Positions 9,262 through 17,507 of a stretch of 64,000 nt of DNA are shown piece after piece. The notes under the pieces are model-generated. The model saw only the letters and a program-made list of their open reading frames with translations. It made no database searches and was not told the DNA's origin. This DNA is from Pseudomonas vancouverensis (GTDB lineage Bacteria > Pseudomonadota > Gammaproteobacteria > Pseudomonadales > Pseudomonadaceae). A program made the translations under genes and the position numbers. Every line of letters starts with the position of its first letter. Position 1 is the stretch's first letter. Where the stretch lies: positions 62,001-126,000 of the forward strand of contig NZ_RRZK01000009.1 in NCBI RefSeq assembly GCF_004348895.1. Reading direction: 5' to 3'.

Positions 9262-9708
9262 CTACGCTGTTTGTTTGAGATCTCCGCAGAAAATATCGAT
9301 GTTGCCATCGGCCGGTGTGGTGGTGACAACCACGTAGTAATCGCCGGAAAACAGCGCTGACAGAGCGACCGGGGCGCTTCTTGAATAAGTCCAGCCGCGT
9401 GTCGAAGAAATGCGGTTGGTGTTGATCCGGTCATTCATCTCGTACGCAACAGGACCGGGCTGTTTGCAGCTGCCTTTATGGATCGACGTATAGAGGTTCA
9501 AGGGGCGCAGGGTGCCGCTGGGAACCCCACTGATGACAAAGGTGAAGCCGGTCTGGTTGCCCTGGCTGGCCAAGGTGGTATTGGCGATCTGGCCGAGGTT
9601 CTGAGGGGTAGCCGATAGGGGGAAAGTGACCGTCTGACTGGATGAGTTCGTACACCCGAGGATCACCACAGCGGTCATCAGCGCCGCCATTGGATTTCTC
9701 GTGTTCAT
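9262..9708 (-). CDS. Small predicted lipoprotein of unknown function
   Basis: A 148-aa protein. The start is fixed by an AGGAGG eight bases upstream of ATGAACACG, rather than an upstream in-frame ATG at 9738. The N-terminus is a lipoprotein signal: Met-Asn-Thr-Arg, a hydrophobic run ending VVILGC, with Cys about residue 19 as the lipidation site. The mature part is Ser/Thr-rich with short beta-like segments (FTFVISGVPSGTL, GDYYVVVTTTP) and two further cysteines (GSCKQ, IFCGD). I recognise no family. Export to the cell envelope is inferred. It lies about 200 bases upstream of the oxidoreductase gene on the same strand. Confidence 0.7.
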   Translation of the reverse strand: MNTRNPMAALMTAVVILGCTNSSSQTVTFPLSATPQNLGQIANTTLASQGNQTGFTFVISGVPSGTLRPLNLYTSIHKGSCKQPGPVAYEMNDRINTNRISSTRGWTYSRSAPVALSALFSGDYYVVVTTTPADGNIDIFCGDLKQTA

Positions 9709-9873
9709 GATCAACCTCCTGTGCTGAAAAAAGTGCAAGGCGGGGATTTTCGGTATAGCTCACTGGGCATTTTCCTGCGGGAGGGGCGGACAGAGGGTGT
9801 TGTTGCGCGGGTCGAGGCTTCACGCTGCAGGCGGGAAAGGGCAGACAAAAACCGCTTGATTTGAGTAAATATA

Positions 9874-9898
9874 TGGACAAATAACAGATATGTGTTCA
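9874..9898 (+). promoter_or_regulatory. 25-bp repeated element, copy A (upstream of MDR oxidoreductase)
   Basis: Half-sites TGGACA (9874-9879) and TGTTCA (9893-9898) are separated by 13 bases, the same spacing as in seven other intergenic copies. An A/T-rich hexamer (AATTAT) follows directly, and the ATG of the next gene is 50 bases on. The geometry suggests an operator overlapping a promoter. The shared-regulator reading is inference. Confidence 0.6.
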
Positions 9899-9947
9899 AT
9901 TATCTGCCCGGGCACAGACTGAAAACAAAACAGAAAAGGAGAACCCC

Positions 9948-10874
9948 ATGCGTGCAGCAGTCATTTCCGAGCGTAACGCGCTACCGGTAGTCGGTGAGTT
10001 TCGTGAGCCAGAGCCGCAAGAAGGCGCGGTGCTGATTGATGTCGATACTGCCGGTCTTGGCGGCTGGGATGTATTGGGCGCCTATCGTTTGGGTGTCGAG
10101 TATCCCTGTGTCATTCGCGGTGAGGGCGTAGGCCGTGCGCCAGATGGTCGCCGCGTGTATTTCGGTGAGCGTTCGGTGTTGCCATTCGGAGCATGGGCTG
10201 AACGCACCCTGGTACCTCAGGCGGAAGTCTGGACTGTGCCTGATGACGTCGACGATAAAACTGCAATCAGCATGGGCATCGCCGCGACCGGCGCCATTGT
10301 GCCATTGGAAAAAGCGGCGATTCAGAAGGGCGAGAAAGTATTGATCCTCGGTGCCACCGGAACCCTCGGCCAGATCGCGTTACAACTGGCCCGCGGTATG
10401 GGTGCAGGCAAGGTGGTGGGGGCCGCGCGCTCGGCCGAAGCGTTGGGCCGCTTGAAGGCGCAAGGCATCGCAGACGAAGTGGTCACGTTGGGCGGCAGCG
10501 ATGATGTCGGTGCGCTCAAAGAAGCAGCTGGCGGTGGTTTTGACGTGGTCCTCGACCTGGTGTGCGGTCAGCCGATGCTGACGTCTCTGAAAGCCACCAA
10601 CTGGGGCGCACGGATCATGACCATCGGCACCGGTGCCGGACGCCAGCTCAATCTGGATATCGCCGATCTGTTGTTCCGCAGCTTGTCTTGCATCGGCACT
10701 GGCCAGCGTCCGCCCGCTGACCGCGAGCAAATCTGGTTGCGCCTGTTGAAGATCGCCAAAGAGCAGCAGATCCAGGTGGATTATCTGGATTACACCCTTG
10801 ATCAGGCCGCCGAAGCCTGGGCCGCTCAGGTCAATGGACCGCACGCCAAGATCACGGCCACCATTCGCCGCTGA
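9948..10874 (+). CDS. MDR-superfamily zinc-independent alcohol dehydrogenase / quinone oxidoreductase
   Basis: A 308-aa medium-chain reductase. An N-terminal GroES-like domain includes GLGGWDVLGAYRLG and IRGEGVGRAPDGRRVYF. The Rossmann motif is ILGATGTLGQIALQLAR near residue 130. No four-cysteine structural zinc lobe is present, so it resembles the quinone oxidoreductase/enoyl reductase branch. The ribosome site AAAAGGAG precedes the ATG. It stands alone between a divergent lipoprotein and a LysR gene, with copy A of the 25-bp element in its promoter region. That ties it to the catabolic regulon (inference); reduction of an enone intermediate is one possibility. Confidence 0.85.
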   Translation: MRAAVISERNALPVVGEFREPEPQEGAVLIDVDTAGLGGWDVLGAYRLGVEYPCVIRGEGVGRAPDGRRVYFGERSVLPFGAWAERTLVPQAEVWTVPDDVDDKTAISMGIAATGAIVPLEKAAIQKGEKVLILGATGTLGQIALQLARGMGAGKVVGAARSAEALGRLKAQGIADEVVTLGGSDDVGALKEAAGGGFDVVLDLVCGQPMLTSLKATNWGARIMTIGTGAGRQLNLDIADLLFRSLSCIGTGQRPPADREQIWLRLLKIAKEQQIQVDYLDYTLDQAAEAWAAQVNGPHAKITATIRR

Positions 10875-10889
10875 AGGTTTCATTGCACG

Positions 10890-10907
10890 GCGCCCTTCAA
10901 CGGGCGC
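10890..10907 (+). terminator. Hairpin after MDR gene
   Basis: GCGCCC (10890-10895) and GGGCGC (10902-10907) form a compact GC-rich hairpin with loop TTCAAC, 16 bases after the stop and followed by a moderately T-rich stretch. Terminator by position and shape. Confidence 0.5.
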
Positions 10908-10983
10908 TTCGGCATTTCCTGCATCTGCCGGGCGCAGTCGTGCCTGCGGTGTTTTGCTGTCATGACCGGTATCGGAAGTCGGG

Positions 10984-11895
10984 ATGAACAAGGGCAAAGA
11001 TATTTCGATGCGCCAACTGCGCTACTTCGTGGCGGCTGCCGACGCCGGGCAGTTCTCGCAGGCAGCGCTGAAAGTGCACGTCTCGCAGTCGGCCATTACC
11101 GCCGCGGTTCTGCACCTGGAAGAGTCCATGGGTGTCAGCTTGTTCGATCGCCTACCCCATGGCGTGACGCTGACGGCTGAAGGCAACAAGTTCGCCCAGC
11201 ACGCACGGCATATTCTCGACACCCTGCAGGATGCCCTCAGTGAGCCGCTGTTTCTGGGGCACACAATGCGAGGCACCGTGCGGGTAGGAGCGTCTTACAC
11301 GGTGCTGGGTTATTTCCTGCCCGCGCTGTTGGCGCGGTTCAAACGCAGCTACCCGCAGGTGGACATCGATCTGGTCGACATGGATCGCCACAGCATAGAA
11401 ACCGCGGTGAGCAATGGCGATCTCGACCTGGGGCTGGCCATCGTCTCCAACACACCCAGCCTGGGCGGTTTTGAGCATCAGGTGCTGATACGTTCCCGTC
11501 GGCAACTCTGGCTCGCCAGTCAGCACCCGCTCATGTCGAAAACGTCGATCAACCTGGAGGACGTTGCCGAACACGCCTACATCCTTGCCACGCTGGATGA
11601 GGGGGATGTGTCGACATTGCGTTACTGGGAGTCCCGTGGCCTGGCGCCCAAGGTGGCCTTTCGCACCTCTTCGATGGAAGCGCTGCGGGGTTTGGTGGCC
11701 CATGGTTTCGGCGTGACCATTCTTTCCGACATGCTCTACCGCGCCTGGTCTCTGGAAGGTAAAAAGATCGAAGTCCGCCCGCTGGTGGATGTCATTCCAC
11801 CAATGGAACTGGGGCTGATCTGGCTGCCGAATCATCGTTTGTCCGACCCGGCTCAAGCGTTCCGGCAGTTTCTGATCATGGCGTGTGCCTCGTAG
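10984..11895 (+). CDS. LysR-family transcriptional regulator
   Basis: A 303-aa LysR-type protein. The helix-turn-helix lies at residues 10-70 (MRQLRYFVAAADAGQFSQAA, HVSQSAITAAVLHLEESMGV, LFDRLPHGVTLTAEG). The effector domain opens with GTVRVGASYTVLGYFLPALLARF. The effector domain is full length. The gene is convergent with the TetR gene, five bases apart, and downstream of the MDR gene on the same strand. It may control that gene or the P450 operon beyond; the sequence does not decide. GGAAG lies before the ATG. Confidence 0.9.
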   Translation: MNKGKDISMRQLRYFVAAADAGQFSQAALKVHVSQSAITAAVLHLEESMGVSLFDRLPHGVTLTAEGNKFAQHARHILDTLQDALSEPLFLGHTMRGTVRVGASYTVLGYFLPALLARFKRSYPQVDIDLVDMDRHSIETAVSNGDLDLGLAIVSNTPSLGGFEHQVLIRSRRQLWLASQHPLMSKTSINLEDVAEHAYILATLDEGDVSTLRYWESRGLAPKVAFRTSSMEALRGLVAHGFGVTILSDMLYRAWSLEGKKIEVRPLVDVIPPMELGLIWLPNHRLSDPAQAFRQFLIMACAS

Positions 11896-11900
11896 CGTGG

Positions 11901-12524
11901 CTACTCCCTGACGCTGCAGGTCGGCGGCCAGGTCCCGTTATTCATCAGGCTGTCGAAAGTCTCGGTCATTTCCTGCGCCGAGTTCGGGTAGTCATGACGC
12001 ACCCACCACAACCACAGCCCCACCAATGCGCCGACAAAACAGCGCACGGCCGCTTCGCCTCGCATGCGCTCGGTCTGGTATAGGCCCTGTTTTCGGTAAT
12101 GTTCACGCACCTGAATGATCAGGATGTTTTCCAGATGGGCAAGAATCACGTTCTGCCCCGGCCCGCTGAAAAATGCCGTAGTCAATGCGGCGTGACGCTC
12201 GGTCGCGCTGAACAGCCAGGTTGAGACATCCAGCACGACGCGGCGATCGCCATCGACCTCGGTCACCTTCGTCGCGGGAATGCCGATGGCCTCGTATCCT
12301 GCGACGATCAGGTCTTCCTTGTCGCGAAAGTGTGCATAGAAGGTCGATCGGGCCACGCCTGAACTATCGAGCAGTTGCTGGACGGTAATTCCCTCGTAGC
12401 CCTTTTCCAGCGCCAGGCGGTACATGTGGTCGAGCAGCAGCTCACGGGTGCGTTGGGAGCGTAAGGCGTGGCGTTGACTAGGGATGTTTTTGTCGAACAT
12501 TTGCACACGAGCTAAGTGAGACAT
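11901..12524 (-). CDS. TetR/AcrR-family transcriptional regulator
   Basis: A 207-aa protein with an N-terminal TetR helix-turn-helix (RTRELLLDHMYRLALEKGYEGI, then VQQLLDSSGVARSTFYAHF and RDKEDLI). The C-terminal ligand domain has no recognised subfamily signature. It is divergent from the P450 operon, with 241 bases between the starts. That gap holds two copies of the palindrome TCTGCAGA and one 25-bp element. Autoregulation and control of the P450 operon are likely (inference). Confidence 0.88.
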   Translation of the reverse strand: MSHLARVQMFDKNIPSQRHALRSQRTRELLLDHMYRLALEKGYEGITVQQLLDSSGVARSTFYAHFRDKEDLIVAGYEAIGIPATKVTEVDGDRRVVLDVSTWLFSATERHAALTTAFFSGPGQNVILAHLENILIIQVREHYRKQGLYQTERMRGEAAVRCFVGALVGLWLWWVRHDYPNSAQEMTETFDSLMNNGTWPPTCSVRE

Positions 12525-12531
12525 CCTGTAC

Positions 12532-12628
12532 CTCTGCAGAGCTTTTTTTATTGGAGTCTTGGCGTCTGGCGCAGGTGTCGCCCGACGGTGCTGAGTGAAA
12601 CATGGCTGTGTTGTTTCATATCTGCAGA
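12532..12628. promoter_or_regulatory. Paired TCTGCAGA palindromes in TetR/P450 divergent region
   Basis: The ten-base palindrome CTCTGCAGAG occurs at 12532-12541, just upstream of the TetR ATG, and TCTGCAGA recurs at 12621-12628, flanked by CATA and TATG. The two copies are 88 bases apart. They are candidate operators for the adjacent TetR protein; short palindromes can occur by chance. Confidence 0.35.
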
Positions 12629-12637
12629 ATATGTTTT

Positions 12638-12662
12638 AGGACATATTTATCGAAAGTGTTAA
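12638..12662 (+). promoter_or_regulatory. 25-bp repeated element, copy B (upstream of P450 operon)
   Basis: Half-sites AGGACA (12638-12643) and TGTTAA (12657-12662) have the invariant 13-base spacer. An A/T-rich AAATAT follows a few bases on. The P450 ATG is 104 bases downstream. This is one of the weaker copies by sequence but matches exactly in spacing. Confidence 0.5.
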
Positions 12663-12765
12663 TGAAATATCGGGTTGCCGAACAAAATCGCCGTTCCGTC
12701 CGTTGTGGCGACCACCCGCCGGCAGTACCGTTTCTCCAGTCCGACAGAGACACTGGAGAACAATA

Positions 12766-14046
12766 ATGAGCCATGCCGATGCGACGCCCCAGCCTTTTCC
12801 CGCGCATATCCCGCCGCACCTGGTCCGTGATTTCGACCTGTGGGCGGAGCTCACCGCGCAAGGTGAAAATGCCTATCAGTGGGCCGCTGCGTTGCACCAG
12901 ACGACCCCGCCGATTTTCTGGATTCCACGCCTGGGTTTCCTGCCGGGTACTTGGGTGCCTCGCCGTGCGGAAGACTTGCGGCGTATTCTGCAAGACCCGC
13001 AAACCTTCAGCAGTGTGGGCCTGACACCCTATTCGATGTTGCTCGGTGAAAGCTGGCGTCTGGCGCCGCTGGAAATCGACCCGCCGGAACACGCCAAATA
13101 CCGTGCACTGCTTAATCCGTTGTTCACCCCCAGGAAGGTCGAGGCGCTTGAACAGGACATACGCTTGCTGGCGAATCAACTGATCGACGAGGTAATCGCC
13201 CAGGGCCGCTGCGATTTCAACGAAGCATTTGCCAAACCCTTTCCCACCCTGATCTTCCTTACGCTGATGGGCTGGCCACTGGAAGATCGGCCGCTGTTCC
13301 AGCACTGGACGCAGACACTGATCAAAAGCTTTGACATGCAAACGGTGACCGACAATGCGCGAGCCATCACCACCTGGATCCGCCAGCACATCGCCGAGCG
13401 TCGCGCCAATCCCGGGGATGACTTCACCAGCTACCTGCTGACCAGCGAGATCGATGGCCGGCCGCTCACCGATGACGAAATGCTTGGCATCAACTTCCTG
13501 ATTTTTATCGCCGGTCTGGACACGGTGACGTCCTGCCTGGGTCTGTTCTTTCGCCATCTGGCGCGCCACCCGGAACAGCAGGCTCAACTGCGAGCAAACC
13601 CTGAGTTGATCGGCGATGCCGTGGAAGAACTGTTGCGCTCATATTCAATCGTCAATATGCGCCGCACGGTCACCTGCGACGTGCAAATCGGCGACGCGAT
13701 GATGAAGAAGGGCGACATGGTGTTGATCAGTACTGAGCTGGCCAACCTCGATCCTGAAGTGTTCGACGAGGCCGACAAGGTCGACTTTCTACGCAGTGCG
13801 GGTGCTGCGCCTCACATGGCGTTTTCCTATGGTGTGCACCGTTGCGTGGGCTCCCACCTGGCTCGCCGGGAGTTGCGTATCGCCTTGGAGCTTTGGTTAC
13901 AGCGGCTGCCACCGTTTCGCATCGCTGATGACAGTACGCCTCGATTCAACGCTTTCGGTGTGTTCGGCATGGAAGAGCTGCACTTGCAGTGGGACCTGGC
14001 GGGTGCGGCGACAGAGGTTTCCTCTCAAGCGGTGGCCAGCGCATGA
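12766..14046 (+). CDS. Cytochrome P450 (first of two)
   Basis: A 426-aa soluble bacterial P450. Oxygen-binding helix I has AGLDTVTSC, the ExxR motif is EELLRSYS, and the haem loop FSYGVHRCVGSHLARREL places the thiolate at Cys360. The ATG at 12766 has GGAG eight bases upstream, so the longer frame from 12703 is rejected. The stop overlaps the start of a 3Fe-4S ferredoxin (ATGA), its likely electron donor. GMC and aldehyde dehydrogenase genes follow, so stepwise oxidation of a methyl or methylene group to a carboxylate is inferred. It differs strongly from the P450 at 38183 and so is probably not in the CYP226A family of DitQ/DitU. Confidence 0.92.
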   Translation: MSHADATPQPFPAHIPPHLVRDFDLWAELTAQGENAYQWAAALHQTTPPIFWIPRLGFLPGTWVPRRAEDLRRILQDPQTFSSVGLTPYSMLLGESWRLAPLEIDPPEHAKYRALLNPLFTPRKVEALEQDIRLLANQLIDEVIAQGRCDFNEAFAKPFPTLIFLTLMGWPLEDRPLFQHWTQTLIKSFDMQTVTDNARAITTWIRQHIAERRANPGDDFTSYLLTSEIDGRPLTDDEMLGINFLIFIAGLDTVTSCLGLFFRHLARHPEQQAQLRANPELIGDAVEELLRSYSIVNMRRTVTCDVQIGDAMMKKGDMVLISTELANLDPEVFDEADKVDFLRSAGAAPHMAFSYGVHRCVGSHLARRELRIALELWLQRLPPFRIADDSTPRFNAFGVFGMEELHLQWDLAGAATEVSSQAVASA

Positions 14047-14273
14047 AAGTGCTGATCAACCAATCCGGCTGCGTCGGCCATGCCCGTTGCCACAACGTCG
14101 CGCCGTCACTCTACCCGCTGGATGACAACGGTTACATCGCCAGCGATGGCTTCATCGTGGTTGCGGGGCAGGAGGGGCTGGCCCAGCGAGGTGCCCGGGC
14201 CTGTCCTGAACGTGTAATCGAAGTGCGTGATACACCGGCCGAAACCCGGCAGGCGCCGCCAAAGGCCGACTGA
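14043..14273 (+). CDS. 3Fe-4S-type ferredoxin, P450 partner
   Basis: A 76-aa ferredoxin starting inside the P450 stop codon. The cluster motif is Cys10-x2-His13-x2-Cys16 with the third ligand at Cys54 (ACPERVI). The usual second cysteine is replaced by His, typical of single-cluster 3Fe-4S ferredoxins that serve actinobacterial and proteobacterial P450s. The C-terminal tail is Pro/Lys-rich. It presumably passes electrons to the P450 encoded just upstream. No dedicated reductase lies beside it; the reductase at 44196 is one candidate. Confidence 0.9.
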   Translation: MKVLINQSGCVGHARCHNVAPSLYPLDDNGYIASDGFIVVAGQEGLAQRGARACPERVIEVRDTPAETRQAPPKAD

Positions 14274-14321
14274 CCGCCGACGGTCGCAGGCTTACAGCAA
14301 CCAGCAAAAAGAAGAACAACA

Positions 14322-15941
14322 ATGAGCAAAATCTACGACTACATCATTATTGGTGCGGGTTCCTCTGGCTGCGTGTTGGCCAATCGATTGTCCGCCGACT
14401 CCAGGATCTCCGTCCTGCTGATCGAAAGCGGACCGGATCACACCAGCCCCTTGATCGCCATGCCGCGTGGCATCGGCAAATTGCTCAACCCTGGCAATCC
14501 CCATGTCTGGAGCTACCAGGCTGCGCGTGGCGAAGGCATGACTGACGAGCAATGGCTCAAGGGCAAGACCATTGGTGGCTCCAGTTCAGTGAACGGCATG
14601 GTCTATGTGCGAGGCACGCCCGCCGATTACGACAGTTGGGAAGCACAGGGTTGCACGGGCTGGGGCTGGGGTGACATGGGGCGTCAGTTCGTTGCCCTGG
14701 AAGATCATCAACTGGGCAAGGGCAAATGGCGCGGTGTCGGTGGGCCGCTCAAGGTCACCGTCCATCCCACCCGGCATGCCCTGTGCGATGCAATCATCAG
14801 CGCCGCCGGCGAGCTCGGGGTGGCGCAAACGGACGATACCAACCATGTCGACTCCGTGCTGCACGGCGGCTTTGGTTATCAGCCGCAGACCACCTGGAAA
14901 GGCCAGCGATTCAGTGCCGCAAAAGCCTTTCTCGACCCGGTGCGCCACCGTCCCAACCTGACAGTGATGACCGACACGGACGTGCAGCGCATTGTGTTCG
15001 ACAAGCGCCGCGCCAGTGCCGTACAGGTCAGCAACAGCGACGGAAAGAACCGGTTCGAGGTACGTCGTGAAGTGATGGTGTGTGCCGGTGCCATCGAATC
15101 ACCCAAGCTGTTGCAGTTGTCCGGCATCGGCCCGGCCGGGCTATTGAACTCACTGGGTATCGAAGTGCTGCAGGATGCTCCGGACGTCGGGCGCAATCTG
15201 CGTGAGCATGTGTACATGGCCATGCAGTACCGGGTGACCAGCGGCAGCTTCAATCACTGTTTCCATGGTGTGGGTTTGCTGGGTGCGGTGGCGCAATACT
15301 TCCTGCGCAAGAAGGGGCCAATGACCCATGCGGCCCATGAGGCCGGTGGTTTTATCAAGACCCGCCCCGAGCTGGACCTGCCGGATGCACAAATCGGAGT
15401 CAGCCTCTATTCCATGGATGGCGACGGTAACAAGGTTGCAATCGACAAGCAGCCCGGTCTGACCATCGGCGGTTATTTCCTGCGGCCCCAGAGCCAGGGC
15501 GAGGTGCGCATTCGGTCAGCGAACCCCTCCGTGCCGCCGCAGATCAACGCCAATTACTTGAGTGCCGACATCGATCGTTCCTCCGCGATTGCCTTGTTCC
15601 GCTGGTTCCGCCGCCTGGCCGACCAGCCAGTGCTCAAATCCTTCCTCGTCGGAGAACTGACACCCGGCCCGGGGGTGGAAAGCGACGAGCAGATTCTTGC
15701 GGCGTTCCGGCGCTTCGGCCAAACCGCTTTCCACGTTTCCGGCACCTGTCGCATGGGCAGCGATAGCGCTTCGGTGCTTGATCCGCAGCTGCGCGTGCGG
15801 GGTGTCGAGGGGCTGCGCGTAGTCGACACCTCGGTGATGCCTTGCCTGGTCTCCGGCAACACCAATGCCCCGGCCATGGCGATCGCCATGCGCGCAGCAG
15901 AACTCATTACAGGCAAATCCTCAGGAATCACAACACGATGA
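14322..15941 (+). CDS. GMC-family FAD-dependent oxidoreductase (alcohol dehydrogenase)
   Basis: A 539-aa glucose-methanol-choline oxidoreductase. The N-terminal FAD motif is YIIIGAGSSGCVLANRL, the GMC signature region is GKTIGGSSSVNGMVYVRG, and the second signature is GAIESPKLLQLSGIGP. The active-site His lies in FHVSGTCRMG, with the C-terminal NTNAPAMAIAMRAAELI segment. Family members oxidise alcohols to aldehydes. It is preceded by the P450/ferredoxin pair and overlaps the aldehyde dehydrogenase start by four bases (ATGA). A P450 to alcohol to aldehyde to acid sequence is therefore likely (inference). Confidence 0.93.
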   Translation: MSKIYDYIIIGAGSSGCVLANRLSADSRISVLLIESGPDHTSPLIAMPRGIGKLLNPGNPHVWSYQAARGEGMTDEQWLKGKTIGGSSSVNGMVYVRGTPADYDSWEAQGCTGWGWGDMGRQFVALEDHQLGKGKWRGVGGPLKVTVHPTRHALCDAIISAAGELGVAQTDDTNHVDSVLHGGFGYQPQTTWKGQRFSAAKAFLDPVRHRPNLTVMTDTDVQRIVFDKRRASAVQVSNSDGKNRFEVRREVMVCAGAIESPKLLQLSGIGPAGLLNSLGIEVLQDAPDVGRNLREHVYMAMQYRVTSGSFNHCFHGVGLLGAVAQYFLRKKGPMTHAAHEAGGFIKTRPELDLPDAQIGVSLYSMDGDGNKVAIDKQPGLTIGGYFLRPQSQGEVRIRSANPSVPPQINANYLSADIDRSSAIALFRWFRRLADQPVLKSFLVGELTPGPGVESDEQILAAFRRFGQTAFHVSGTCRMGSDSASVLDPQLRVRGVEGLRVVDTSVMPCLVSGNTNAPAMAIAMRAAELITGKSSGITTR

Positions 15942-17443
15942 ACCAGAGCACTGTGAGTGTCCCCTTTACTCAACTGGACAAGTTGTACATCGACGGTGCG
16001 TGGGTGGGCGCCGATGGGCCGCGTGAAGCCGTGCTCAACCCGGCGACGGAAGCAGTGATCGGGCATGCGCCGACCGGCGATCTGCACAGCACCGAGGCCG
16101 CCATTGCGGCTGCGCGCAACTCTTTTGACAACGGCCCGTGGCCCCGGTTGAGCATGGCCGAGCGTGCCGACCATATGCGGCGTATGCATGCTGCACTGGT
16201 GGCCAGGCGTGAGCAGATTGCGGCGCTGATCATCGCTGAAGTCGGCTGCTCGCAAGGCGTCACCTATGCCATGCAGGTGGACATGCCGTTGGGCCATGTA
16301 CTGACGGCCATCGAGCAGTCGTTGCACAGCGATAGCGTGCAGATTCCGGTGCAGGCCAATCCCGATCCGTTCAACCCGACCGGGTCGATGATTCTCGGCA
16401 GCGGCACGGTGGAGCGGGAAGCCATAGGCGTGGTCGCCGGGATCACCGGCTACAACTTTCCGTTCCTGCTCAACCTGGCCAAAGTGTTTCCCGCGTTGCT
16501 GGCCGGCAACACCCTGGTGCTCAAGCCATCGCCCTTTACCCCCTATTCGGCGCTGCTGTTTGGTCAGATTGCCGAAGAGATCGGTTTGCCCAAAGGTGTG
16601 CTGAACATCATCACCGGTGGCGTTGAGGTGGGCAGCCTGTTGAGCAGTGATCCACGGGTGGACATGGTCTCGTTCACAGGTTCGGAAGCTGTGGGTGTGA
16701 GCATCATGAGCCAGGCTGCACCGACTCTCAAACGCGTGCACCTGGAGCTGGGCGGCAAATCGGCGTTGATCGTGCGCGCCGACGCGGACATTCAAGCGAC
16801 GGCCCTCGGCGCTGTTGCGGGACTGGCGGTCAACGCCGGGCAGGGTTGCGCACTGCTGACCCGTTTTGTGGTGCATCACTCGGTACGTGAACAGTTCGTG
16901 CAATGTGCCAAGGCCATTGCCGGTCAATGGAAAGTGGGTGATCCGGCGGATCCGAGCGTGATGATGGGGCCGCTGATTCGCGAGTCGCAGCGGGCCAAGG
17001 TCGAACACTTCATTGCCAGCGGTCGCGATGCCGGGGCGACGCTGGTTTGTGGCGGGGGGCGACCTGCGCATTTGCGCCAAGGCTTCTTCACCGACATCAC
17101 CCTGTTCGATGACGTGCGCAACGACATGCTCATTGCGCAGGAGGAAATCTTCGGGCCGGTGGGTGTGGTGATCGGCTTTGACAATGACGATGAGGCCGTG
17201 TCCATCGCCAACGATTCGCGCTTTGGCCTGAACGGTGCGGTGGCTTCAGCAGATGCCGCCACGGCTTATGCCCTGGCCCGACGGATTCGCGCCGGCAGTG
17301 TTTACCTCAATGGCGGCAGCGGCAGCCTGCCGTATGCGCCGATCGGCGGGTACAAACGGTCGGGCCTGGGGCGTGAGTTCGGACCGAACTGGCTCAAGGA
17401 GTTCACCCAGGAAAAATCCATCATCTACCCCATCGGGCGCTAG
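15938..17443 (+). CDS. Aldehyde dehydrogenase family protein
   Basis: A 501-aa NAD(P)-dependent aldehyde dehydrogenase. Visible motifs are GVVAGITGYNFPFLLNLAKV, VLKPSPFTPYSA, FTGSEAVG, the catalytic Glu in LELGGKSALI, the catalytic Cys in NAGQGCALL, and the QEEIFGPVGVVI loop. The start is the ATG at 15938 overlapping the GMC stop. It probably oxidises the aldehyde made by the GMC enzyme to a carboxylate. The exact substrate is unknown; a terpenoid or side-chain aldehyde fits the setting. Confidence 0.93.
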   Translation: MNQSTVSVPFTQLDKLYIDGAWVGADGPREAVLNPATEAVIGHAPTGDLHSTEAAIAAARNSFDNGPWPRLSMAERADHMRRMHAALVARREQIAALIIAEVGCSQGVTYAMQVDMPLGHVLTAIEQSLHSDSVQIPVQANPDPFNPTGSMILGSGTVEREAIGVVAGITGYNFPFLLNLAKVFPALLAGNTLVLKPSPFTPYSALLFGQIAEEIGLPKGVLNIITGGVEVGSLLSSDPRVDMVSFTGSEAVGVSIMSQAAPTLKRVHLELGGKSALIVRADADIQATALGAVAGLAVNAGQGCALLTRFVVHHSVREQFVQCAKAIAGQWKVGDPADPSVMMGPLIRESQRAKVEHFIASGRDAGATLVCGGGRPAHLRQGFFTDITLFDDVRNDMLIAQEEIFGPVGVVIGFDNDDEAVSIANDSRFGLNGAVASADAATAYALARRIRAGSVYLNGGSGSLPYAPIGGYKRSGLGREFGPNWLKEFTQEKSIIYPIGR

Positions 17444-17507
17444 CCAGGGCGCCCTTGAACGAGGGTGCAGACGAAACGACTGACAATAAAAACAAAAGGT
17501 GGTTTGC

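Noticed and set aside
12703..12765. N-terminal extension of the first P450
   Set aside because: No ribosome site for the earlier start; the ATG at 12766 has GGAG at good spacing and overlaps no operator.
15554..17080. 508-residue open frame on the minus strand
   Set aside because: Antisense to the GMC and aldehyde dehydrogenase genes, whose motifs are complete on the plus strand.
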